DNA of 10,217 nucleotides from Parvularculaceae bacterium UBA4496 (GTDB lineage: Bacteria > Pseudomonadota > Alphaproteobacteria > Caulobacterales > Parvularculaceae). Both the position numbers and the translations under genes were made by a program. The notes below the pieces were generated by a model that had not been told where the DNA came from, did no database searches, and was given only the letters and a program-made list of their open reading frames with translations. Of the stretch, positions 5,693 to 10,217 are shown one piece after another. Location of the stretch: assembly GCA_002388885.1 (NCBI GenBank), contig DGNI01000025.1, forward strand, positions 1 through 10,217, in the 5' to 3' direction. The stretch's first letter is position 1; each line of letters starts with the position of its first letter.

Positions 5693-6475
5693 ATGACCTG
5701 CGAAATGGCGCTTGATCTCGCTCTATTGCCGGAGAACCTCCCTGCTTGGGCGGCCGTGGCCGCTATCGCGGCGAGTTTTTTTACAGCTGCGCTGACAGCC
5801 GCCTTCGGTCTTGGCGGCGGGCTGGCGCTTCTCGCCCTGATGAGCGTGGTCTTCCCGCCGGGCGCTGTCATTCCGGTCCATGGCGTCGCGCAGGTTGGGT
5901 CAAATGCCGGGCGACTTTACCTACAGCGAAAGGACGTCATCTGGCCGATAGTGCTGGTGTTCAGCGCTGGCGGTGTCCTTGGGGCCAGTCTTGGCGGGCG
6001 GCTAGCGGTGGAGGCCCCGATCTGGCTCCTTCGTGGCGGAGTGGGATGCTTCATTCTTTTTTCCATCTGGGGGCCGGGTTTTAAAGAATTTGCGCCGGGA
6101 CGGCTGACGTTCTTTTTGACGGGCGTTGTTGCGTCATTTTTGACGATGTTCTTCGGCGCCACGGGACCGATTGCGGCGACCATGCTATCGGCGGCGAAAC
6201 TGCAGCGCTTGAACCTGGTCGTCACTCATGCCGCCTGCATGGTTTTCCAGCACCTGTTTAAGATTATTGCGTTCGGGCTGTTAGGGTTCGCCTTTACTCA
6301 GTGGGCCCTTGTGATCGTCGCGATTTTGCTATCCGGTTTTGCTGGGACTTATGCAGGAACCCGCCTTTTACGGAAGATGCCGGAAGCGACGTTCAAAAGC
6401 GGATTCAAATATATCCTGACGGCGATTGCCGTTTACCTGCTCATCACTGCGGTGCTTGAGGTCAGAACAGGTTGA
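5693..6475 (+). CDS. TSUP family (TauE/SafE) membrane transporter
   Basis: TSUP-family permeases move small anions, often sulfite or sulfoacetate-type organosulfur compounds, across the inner membrane; the substrate is not predictable here. The ~260-residue protein is almost entirely hydrophobic, with about eight membrane segments split into two similar halves. The first half has TAAFGLGGGLALLALM (GLGGG at 39-43) and PVHGVAQVGSNAGR (63-74 in this numbering). The second half has FFGATGPIAATML and VTHAACMVFQHLFK, the expected repeat of that motif. The start is uncertain: TTG at 5669, ATG at 5693 and ATG at 5705 are in frame, none with a good ribosome site. The first adds only a basic octapeptide, so I use 5693. 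The 3' end overlaps the convergent hypothetical gene by 14 bp. No sulfur-metabolism gene adjoins it. Confidence 0.85.
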   Translation: MTCEMALDLALLPENLPAWAAVAAIAASFFTAALTAAFGLGGGLALLALMSVVFPPGAVIPVHGVAQVGSNAGRLYLQRKDVIWPIVLVFSAGGVLGASLGGRLAVEAPIWLLRGGVGCFILFSIWGPGFKEFAPGRLTFFLTGVVASFLTMFFGATGPIAATMLSAAKLQRLNLVVTHAACMVFQHLFKIIAFGLLGFAFTQWALVIVAILLSGFAGTYAGTRLLRKMPEATFKSGFKYILTAIAVYLLITAVLEVRTG

Positions 6476-7058
6476 ACGAAGATCCGGTGATGCTTACCGG
6501 CCAGCGGCCGAATTCGAACAACCTGAACTTGGCGGCGAAAGGGTGATTCTCCGCATCGAAGTCGGCGTTTGCAGCGGCGATCAGGGCGAGTGCGGCGCCA
6601 TTCGCCGCCTGAACTGCCGCGCCGACGCCGAGCGTCTCGATCGCGCTGTCATCAAGGTCGCTTAGGTAAGACAGTTCCTCAATGGCATCTTTCGCCGGCC
6701 CGGATACTTTTTCCGCAATCAGCGCCATGCCAATGCGCAACGCGTCCTCCGAAAGCATCTCGAGAGCCCTGCCGGTGAGGTCCGCCCGTAACGATTCCTC
6801 AGCCTCCCATGCAGGGCTTTGCCAATCGAGGCTTTCCGCCGCTGAAGCCGCGTCATCCCAATCGAGCAGCATGGCGACCTCCGCATCAGGAAAGCCAAGA
6901 CCGGAGCAATAGTCGTCTGCAGCCGCCTTCGCGCCGGGCGTAAGCGCCTCGCCGATATTGGCGAACCACGGGATGCGGTCGAGGGATCGGGCGAAACGCG
7001 AAAGCCGCGCCAGGCCGGGCAATTCCCGTTCGAGGTCTTCAAGTTCGTTTTCGTCCAC
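6462..7058 (-). CDS. Uncharacterised acidic alpha-helical protein
   Basis: I do not recognise a named family. From the GTG at 7058 the product has about 198 residues. It has no signal peptide and no membrane helix, and it is rich in Ala, Asp, Glu and Leu. Distinct blocks are LPGLARLSRFARSLDRIPWF near the N-terminus, GFPDAEVAMLLDWDDAASAAESLDW..PAWEAEE in the middle, and a C-terminal HPFAAKFRLFEFGRWPVSITG that looks like the most family-specific part. The frame stays open to a TTG at 7145, but that codon sits just beyond the base of a terminator hairpin and has no ribosome site. The GTG at 7058 is preceded by AGAGG, so I prefer it. The gene lies downstream of the candidate small RNA and overlaps the permease gene by 14 bp at its end. 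Coding status is supported by a long, codon-biased frame; function is unknown. Confidence 0.75.
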   Translation of the reverse strand: MDENELEDLERELPGLARLSRFARSLDRIPWFANIGEALTPGAKAAADDYCSGLGFPDAEVAMLLDWDDAASAAESLDWQSPAWEAEESLRADLTGRALEMLSEDALRIGMALIAEKVSGPAKDAIEELSYLSDLDDSAIETLGVGAAVQAANGAALALIAAANADFDAENHPFAAKFRLFEFGRWPVSITGSSFNLF

Positions 7059-7109
7059 GGAAATACGCCTCTTCGCTTCACCGCCTCTTAGCCTGGCTTT
7101 GCGTCCAAG

Positions 7110-7143
7110 AAAAAGGCGTCCGACCTTTTTGAGATCGGACGCC
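7110..7143 (-). terminator. Intrinsic terminator of the candidate small RNA
   Basis: Read on the minus strand, GGCGTCCGA (7143-7135) pairs perfectly with TCGGACGCC (7123-7115). Two more pairs, one of them G-T, extend the stem to 11 bp around the loop TCAAAAA, followed by five T at 7114-7110. This is a strong terminator shape, more than 200 bases after the lolA stop, so it serves something transcribed in between. Confidence 0.8.
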
Positions 7144-7252
7144 AAGCTGCGCTGTTGCGCCTACGCCGGGAGGGGATATTCCGGCGACGCGACGGCTATC
7201 GGGCCTGCAAGCGGGGGGGCAACGCCGGCCCGAGCTTCAACGCCAATCGCGT
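7110..7252 (-). ncRNA. Candidate structured small RNA between lolA and the hypothetical gene
   Basis: This gene-free stretch is bracketed on the minus strand by a promoter-like pair and an intrinsic terminator, predicting a transcript of roughly 140 nt. It contains a 7-bp hairpin (TCGGGCC at 7199-7205 with GGCCCGA at 7227-7233) and a 6-bp hairpin (CGCCGG at 7164-7169 with CCGGCG at 7181-7186). Alternative long-range pairings also exist: minus-strand GATTGG (7248-7243) with CCGATC (7138-7133), AAGCT (7237-7233) with AGCTT (7148-7144), and GCGTTGC (7225-7219) with GCAACAGC (7158-7151). Together these would close most of the transcript into one interrupted rod with an apical hairpin, somewhat like 6S RNA. 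It matches no family I can name with confidence; SRP RNA, tmRNA and RNase P signatures are absent. Prediction from structure and signals only. Confidence 0.45.
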
Positions 7253-7258
7253 AGTGTT

Positions 7259-7288
7259 ACATTAACGCATCAGTGGCCTATTTTTCAA
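7259..7288 (-). promoter_or_regulatory. Putative promoter of the candidate small RNA
   Basis: On the minus strand TTGAAA (7288-7283) and TAATGT (7264-7259) are separated by 18 bases, in an A+T-rich patch just after the lolA terminator. Transcription would begin near 7252. The -35 is a good match and the -10 a weak one. Confidence 0.35.
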
Positions 7289-7298
7289 TAGAGAGGCG

Positions 7299-7337
7299 AA
7301 AAAAAACTTGCCTGTGACACTGTTACAAAATGGCAAT
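7299..7337 (-). terminator. Probable intrinsic terminator of lolA
   Basis: About ten bases after the lolA stop, minus-strand TTGCC and GGCAA arms enclose an imperfect inner palindrome (plus-strand TGTGACACTGTTACA at 7313-7327) and are followed, after one G, by eight T at 7306-7299. The outer stem has a four-base bulge, so it is less regular than the other terminators here. The inner TGTnACA symmetry could alternatively be a protein-binding site. Confidence 0.55.
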
Positions 7338-7348
7338 TATCCAGCTTC

Positions 7349-8098
7349 CTAACGATCAAGGAATCGCCCGCCCGCTTCGGGAGCTCGGAAAAGGTTGTTG
7401 GCGAGCCTTTCGCCGGTCTTCACATTGTCGAGAGTGACAATGGTCAAGCCGCCCTGAAGGTCGCGAACGATCCATCGGCGCAGTTCGAGTTCAGGCGCGT
7501 TGGCGATCAGTGTCAATTCGCCTTCGGTTTCTTCATCATCCGATGCAAATGTAACGGCGACATTATCGACGCCGCGGTCAACACCAATGATGCGTGCATC
7601 ATCACGATCGATCTTTTTGCTCAACAGAAATTTTAGCGGCGTCTTGCCGACAGGATAGGAGTCAGTTGTTTCAAGGTCTTCATCCCGAACATAAACGAGA
7701 CCGCTATTCGCGACGATCAGAAGCGGCGTCGGCGGATCGTACTCGAAACGGAGGAAACCGGGGCGACGCAAGTAAAACCTTCCGGAAGAAATCGCCCCGG
7801 AAGGCGCAATTTGCGTGAAGTCACCGTTTAACGTGTCGAGGTTCTCGACATAGCTAATGAGTTTTTCGGCAACCGCTTCATCTGTTTCATTTTCGAATAC
7901 AGGGGGGGCTTCAAGGGGCGGCTGTTCAGCCTCTGCATCACCGGCTTCCGATGCGGCGGGTTGCGTGTTTTCCGCAGCCTGGGTGGCGGAGGTGTCGGCA
8001 GCCACAATAACCGAAGCGACTGTCGCGGGCGCAGGACTTGCGGCGAGCGCAACGTCGGCGCAAGCGAAAGAAATCATAGAAAGCAGGGCAAGGCTCAT
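7349..8098 (-). CDS. lolA: LolA-family outer-membrane lipoprotein carrier, periplasmic
   Basis: LolA shuttles lipoproteins released by LolCDE through the periplasm to the outer membrane. From the ATG at 8098 the product has 249 residues. A hydrophobic signal peptide ends in ADVALA, with likely cleavage after residue 20. An Ala/Glu/Pro-rich spacer to about residue 65 follows, and then the LolA domain: ISYVENLDTLNGDFTQ, SGRFYLRRPGFLRFEYDPP, PLLIVANSGLVYVRD, TPLKFLLSK and a C-terminal NVKTGERLANNLFRAP. These are the usual LolA strands. The start is supported by AAGGA seven bases before the ATG; the frame extends to 8194 without family-like sequence. Odd points: the signal peptide n-region (MSLALLSM) lacks Lys/Arg, and the spacer is longer than usual for LolA (~200 residues in total). 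LolA-like proteins with other roles exist, so the exact role is slightly open. Confidence 0.88.
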   Translation of the reverse strand: MSLALLSMISFACADVALAASPAPATVASVIVAADTSATQAAENTQPAASEAGDAEAEQPPLEAPPVFENETDEAVAEKLISYVENLDTLNGDFTQIAPSGAISSGRFYLRRPGFLRFEYDPPTPLLIVANSGLVYVRDEDLETTDSYPVGKTPLKFLLSKKIDRDDARIIGVDRGVDNVAVTFASDDEETEGELTLIANAPELELRRWIVRDLQGGLTIVTLDNVKTGERLANNLFRAPEAGGRFLDR

Positions 8099-8125
8099 TG
8101 CTGGTCCTTTTGGCTTTGAAGGAAC

Positions 8126-8153
8126 ATCATAGCTAGGGTTTGCTCGCGTCGAA
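8126..8153 (-). promoter_or_regulatory. Putative lolA promoter
   Basis: Minus-strand TATGAT (8131-8126) is a good -10, with a poor -35, TTCGAC (8153-8148), 16 bases upstream. Transcription would begin near 8119 and give a leader of about 20 nt containing the AAGGA ribosome site. Confidence 0.35.
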
Positions 8154-8176
8154 AACCCGCCGCAAATATGGCGGCG
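8152..8176 (-). terminator. Possible terminator after the GST gene
   Basis: Minus-strand CGCCGC (8176-8171) and GCGGCG (8163-8158) form a 6-bp stem with a 7-base loop, followed by GG and four T (8155-8152). It lies about 40 bases after the GST stop. The T-run is short, so efficiency is doubtful. Confidence 0.4.
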
Positions 8177-8215
8177 CAAAGGCTGTTGATACACAATAAT
8201 GTTATCGAATGGTCA

Positions 8216-8884
8216 TTATCGCATAAGGGCGTAGGGCCCGCCCCGCTCCAGCGCGCGTTTATAAGCGGGTCTCGCCTGTACGCGCTCAACGAAGCCCGCG
8301 ATATTGGGATAGGCTTTGATGTCGCCGCGCGCGGCGAAAGCTTCCGCGGGGAAACTCATGATGATGTCGGCGGCGGTGAGCTCCGGCCCGGCAAGCCACG
8401 AGTTCGCGCCAAGTTCGTTTTCGAGATAGTCGAAATGGGCCTTCATCGTGTGGTCGAGGTAACCGTCTCTGACGCCTTTGACGAGGCGCTTTGCAACGGG
8501 CCGAACAAAGAACGGCATCGGCGCTGATTCCATTCGGCCTAGCAAAAGCGTCAGCACCAGCGGGGGCATGTAAGAACCTTCGGCGGCGTACATCCAGTAA
8601 CGGTATTTTTCAAAGTCGGGCGCTCCAGGCGAAGGGCGAAGCCTGCCTTCCCCAAAACGGTCCAGTATGTGCTCCATCACTGCACCGGTCTCGGCGAAGA
8701 TGTGGCCGTTATCTTCAATCACTGGCGACTTTCCGAGCGCGTGGATTTTTTTCAGCGCCGCTGGCGCTAGGTTTGTCTTCTTGTCTCGATCATAGCGCTT
8801 CACGTCATAGTCGATGCCCAGCTCTTCGAGAAGCCATAGGACTCGTTGTGATCGAGAGTTTTCGAGGTGATGAACCGTAATCAT
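8216..8884 (-). CDS. Glutathione S-transferase
   Basis: Cytosolic GST, conjugating glutathione to electrophiles or acting as a peroxidase or thiol transferase. In the 222-residue product the thioredoxin-fold N-domain (1-78) has HHLENSRSQRVLWLLEELG with Ser10 as the likely activating residue. GKSPVIEDNG carries the cis-proline Pro54, and AETGAVMEHIL carries Glu65-Thr66, which bind the gamma-glutamyl group. The C-terminal helical domain has TAADIIMSFP, the N-capping box with Asp173, and PNIAGFVERVQARPAYKRAL, a standard GST ending. Motifs resemble the fungal Gtt1-like bacterial GST group, which is a family impression only. GGGA about six bases before the ATG supports the start. The gene begins 9 bp after the stop of the upstream flavin reductase, so the two form an operon; a pair reducing and conjugating electrophiles makes biochemical sense. 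Confidence 0.92.
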   Translation of the reverse strand: MITVHHLENSRSQRVLWLLEELGIDYDVKRYDRDKKTNLAPAALKKIHALGKSPVIEDNGHIFAETGAVMEHILDRFGEGRLRPSPGAPDFEKYRYWMYAAEGSYMPPLVLTLLLGRMESAPMPFFVRPVAKRLVKGVRDGYLDHTMKAHFDYLENELGANSWLAGPELTAADIIMSFPAEAFAARGDIKAYPNIAGFVERVQARPAYKRALERGGPYALMR

Positions 8885-8893
8885 AAATTTTCC

Positions 8894-9997
8894 CTATGAA
8901 AGCGTAGCAAGTGCGTCTTTTGAAAACGACATCAGTTCGTCGTGCTGTCCGTCCTTGATCTTCATTGCCCAATGCGGGTCCTGCAAAAGCGCCCGGCCAA
9001 CCGCGATTAGATCAAAATCGCTACGCTCCATTCGGCGGAGAAGTTCATCGAGGCTTGCCGGTTCCGAAACTTCCCCGGCATAGGCGGCGGTAAATTCGCC
9101 TGTCAGGCCAACGGAGCCGACGGAGATCGCAGGCTTTCCTGTCAGCTTTTTCGCCCAGCCGGCGAAATTCAGATCTGAATTTTCGAAAGCCGGTTCCCAG
9201 AAGCGCCGCTGCGAACAGTGGATGATATCAATCCCGGCGTCGACGAGCGGCGTCAGCCATTGTTCCAGTTCATCCGGCGTTTGCGCCGCCCTGGCCGCAA
9301 AGTCCTGCTGCTTCCACTGCGACAGGCGAATGATCAAGGGATAACTGGAGTCGACCTGCGCGCGGGTTCGCCGGATGATCTCACACGCAAACCGTGTGCG
9401 CCCTTCCCAGTCGCCGCCCCATTCATCGGTGCGCTGATTGGTCTCGGCCCAAAAGAAGCTGTCGATCAGGTAACTGTGAGCGCCGTGAAATTCGACGCAG
9501 TCAAAGCCGAGCTCTTTTGCAGCAATGGCGGCGTCGACAAATTCCATGATCGCCGTTTCGATTTCTGCCTCGCTCATTGGCTCCCACAACGGCTTGCCGG
9601 CGACCTTGAAACCGGAGGCTGACCATGAGGGGACGTTCTGATGCGCTGTTTTTGCGGGATTGCGATAGGGCCCTTCGTGCCAGAGCTGCAGGCCCATCTT
9701 TCCGCCCGCCTCATGAACCCCTTCGATGACTTTTTTCCAGCCTGCCTTGGCTTTATCGGAGACGATATTCGGCACGTTCGGCGTGCCGGTTGCCGTCACC
9801 GCATTCGTTGAGACTCCTTCGGACAGGATCAATCCCATGCCGCCTTCGGCCCGGCGGCGGTAATAGGCGGCGACATCTGGCCCCGGAATATTGCCAGGCG
9901 AGAAGCTGCGCGTCATCGGCGCCATGACTAGCCGGTTTGGGAGGCTCAGATTTTCTGTACGGAATGGCGTGAAAAGGACTTTAGTCGCAGCGGTCAT
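8894..9997 (-). CDS. Old Yellow Enzyme-family NADH:flavin oxidoreductase (ene-reductase)
   Basis: This is an FMN-dependent TIM-barrel reductase of the Old Yellow Enzyme family, which reduces activated C=C bonds of enones, maleimides or nitro compounds with NAD(P)H. The 367-residue product starts with LFTPFRTENLSLPNRLVMAPMTR (the FMN-site Thr29). It continues with YYRRRAEGGMGLILSEG, QLWHEG (Gln104) and the signature FHGAHSYLIDSFFW with substrate-binding His171 and His174 and the proton-donor Tyr176. TDEWGGDWEGRTRF, SVGSVGL and FDLIAVGRALLQDPHW (phosphate-binding end) follow. All key residues are there. The frame is open to 10132, but that stretch shows no family sequence. The ATG at 9997 has AGGA six bases upstream and is chosen. 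It leads the OYE-GST operon and is divergent from obgE. Such genes are often induced by electrophiles, but no regulator gene adjoins it. The natural substrate is unknown. Confidence 0.93.
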   Translation of the reverse strand: MTAATKVLFTPFRTENLSLPNRLVMAPMTRSFSPGNIPGPDVAAYYRRRAEGGMGLILSEGVSTNAVTATGTPNVPNIVSDKAKAGWKKVIEGVHEAGGKMGLQLWHEGPYRNPAKTAHQNVPSWSASGFKVAGKPLWEPMSEAEIETAIMEFVDAAIAAKELGFDCVEFHGAHSYLIDSFFWAETNQRTDEWGGDWEGRTRFACEIIRRTRAQVDSSYPLIIRLSQWKQQDFAARAAQTPDELEQWLTPLVDAGIDIIHCSQRRFWEPAFENSDLNFAGWAKKLTGKPAISVGSVGLTGEFTAAYAGEVSEPASLDELLRRMERSDFDLIAVGRALLQDPHWAMKIKDGQHDELMSFSKDALATLS

Positions 9998-10110
9998 TTG
10001 CTTTCCTTGGGTGAATAATCGGTGGCACAATACGTGAGGCATTGCCGAAAGGCATCTTTTGTAAGCAGACACAAGGTTGGATAAGTTTGGGGGAACGCTA
10101 TAAGCGGGCC
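9998..10110. other. Divergent promoter region of the OYE-GST operon and obgE
   Basis: This 113-bp spacer holds a good plus-strand promoter for obgE (listed separately). Toward the flavin reductase only TATTGT is seen as a possible -10, with no convincing -35. A short perfect inverted repeat, TGCC-GAAA-GGCA at about 10042-10053, with the pentamer GGCAT repeated beside it, could be an operator; it is too short to be sure. Confidence 0.35.
10077..10104 (+). promoter_or_regulatory. Predicted sigma-70-type promoter of obgE giving a leaderless mRNA
   Basis: TTGGAT (10077-10082) and TATAAG (10099-10104) are 16 bases apart. The expected start of transcription, 6-7 bases after the -10, falls on or next to the A of the obgE ATG at 10111. 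No ribosome site is properly placed before that ATG. This combination predicts initiation on a leaderless transcript. Confidence 0.55.
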
Positions 10111-10217
10111 ATGAAGTTTCTCGATCGCGCAAAAATTTACATACAAAGCGGGGCTGGCGGCAACGGATGCATGTCGTTCCGGCGGGAGAAGTTTGTCGAA
10201 TTCGGCGGGCCGAATGG
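10111..10217 (+). CDS. obgE: GTPase Obg/CgtA, N-terminal start only (truncated by window)
   Basis: Obg is an essential ribosome-associated GTPase acting in 50S assembly, stringent response and chromosome/cell-cycle control. Only the first 35 codons are inside the window. They read [20 protein letters not shown] followed by [15 protein letters not shown], the highly conserved beginning of the glycine-rich Obg fold, whose usual form is MKF.D.A.....G.GG.G..SFRREK....GGP.GG. This fixes both identity and the ATG start. The GTPase domain lies beyond the right edge. It is divergent from the OYE-GST operon, so it is the first gene of its own transcription unit, driven by the promoter just upstream with essentially no 5' leader. 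Confidence 0.97.
   Translation, partial: MKFLDRAKIYIQSGAGGNGCMSFRREKFVEFGGPN

Noticed and set aside
7059..7145. Longer start (TTG at 7145) for the hypothetical protein
   Set aside because: This start lies at the base of a strong intrinsic terminator on the same strand and has no ribosome site.
8095..8130. Eleven-codon frame (ATG at 8130) ending in an ATGA overlap with the lolA start, suggesting translational coupling
   Set aside because: The likely lolA -10 element (8131-8126) covers its start codon, so it would not be transcribed from that promoter; it remains possible only if an upstream promoter is used.
9218..9622. Plus-strand frame opposite the flavin reductase
   Set aside because: Antisense shadow of a strongly identified gene; no domain.
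9998..10132. N-terminal extension of the Old Yellow Enzyme gene, overlapping obgE
   Set aside because: No family similarity, and it would overlap the divergent obgE start; the ATG at 9997 has a good ribosome site.
1..10217. tRNA, rRNA, CRISPR repeats, insertion sequences, phage or toxin-antitoxin genes
   Set aside because: Looked for repeats, tRNA-like cloverleaf cues, transposase motifs and small paired genes; none seen. The region reads as ordinary chromosomal backbone.

Overview
The window looks like a chromosomal, housekeeping-rich stretch of an alphaproteobacterium. By gene content it is most plausibly in the Caulobacterales/Parvularculales/Hyphomonadaceae neighbourhood, which is inference from gene style and order without any database search. 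Support: ftsY directly followed by a YciB/IspZ-family membrane protein, a lolA and an exonuclease III gene near each other, obgE at the right edge, moderately high G+C, Shine-Dalgarno use that is patchy, a predicted leaderless obgE transcript, and several GANTC sites (CcrM-type methylation targets) clustered in one divergent promoter.

Layout, left to right. (1) 1-1099, plus strand: the C-terminal part of the SRP receptor ftsY, then yciB/ispZ. (2) 1096-1629, minus: a Zn-ribbon-type NUDIX hydrolase, convergent with yciB and overlapping it by 4 bp. (3) 1630-1932: a 303-bp divergent intergenic region with small inverted repeats and one weak short ORF. (4) 1933-2475, plus: a MarR-family regulator with a striking histone-H1-like Lys/Arg tail, followed by a strong intrinsic terminator. 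(5) 2513-3064 (or further upstream), minus: a TrmH/SpoU-type RNA methyltransferase whose 3' end lies inside the MarR terminator. (6) 3144-4784, plus: a tight pair of a universal stress protein and a kynureninase-like fold-type-I PLP enzyme. (7) 4779-5582, minus: exonuclease III. (8) 5693-6475, plus: a TSUP/TauE-SafE permease. (9) 6462-7058, minus: an uncharacterised acidic helical protein. (10) About 7110-7290, minus: a gene-free stretch with a promoter-like sequence, three hairpins and its own terminator, which I read as a candidate structured small RNA. (11) 7349-8098, minus: a LolA-family periplasmic carrier. (12) 8216-9997, minus: an Old Yellow Enzyme flavin reductase and a glutathione S-transferase in one operon. 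(13) 10111 to the end, plus: the start of obgE.

Functionally, several genes serve envelope and core cell biology: FtsY targets membrane proteins, YciB is a division/envelope membrane protein, LolA-like carries lipoproteins, and Obg acts in ribosome assembly and stress. Exonuclease III, the NUDIX hydrolase, the universal stress protein and the OYE/GST pair deal with damage, nucleotide sanitation, stress and electrophiles. No mobile element, CRISPR array, phage gene, tRNA or rRNA was seen. The least expected items are the candidate small RNA between lolA and the hypothetical gene, the MarR/H1-tail fusion, the leaderless obgE promoter, and the interlocking of the methyltransferase gene with the MarR terminator. 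I did not find a clear multi-gene novel system here.
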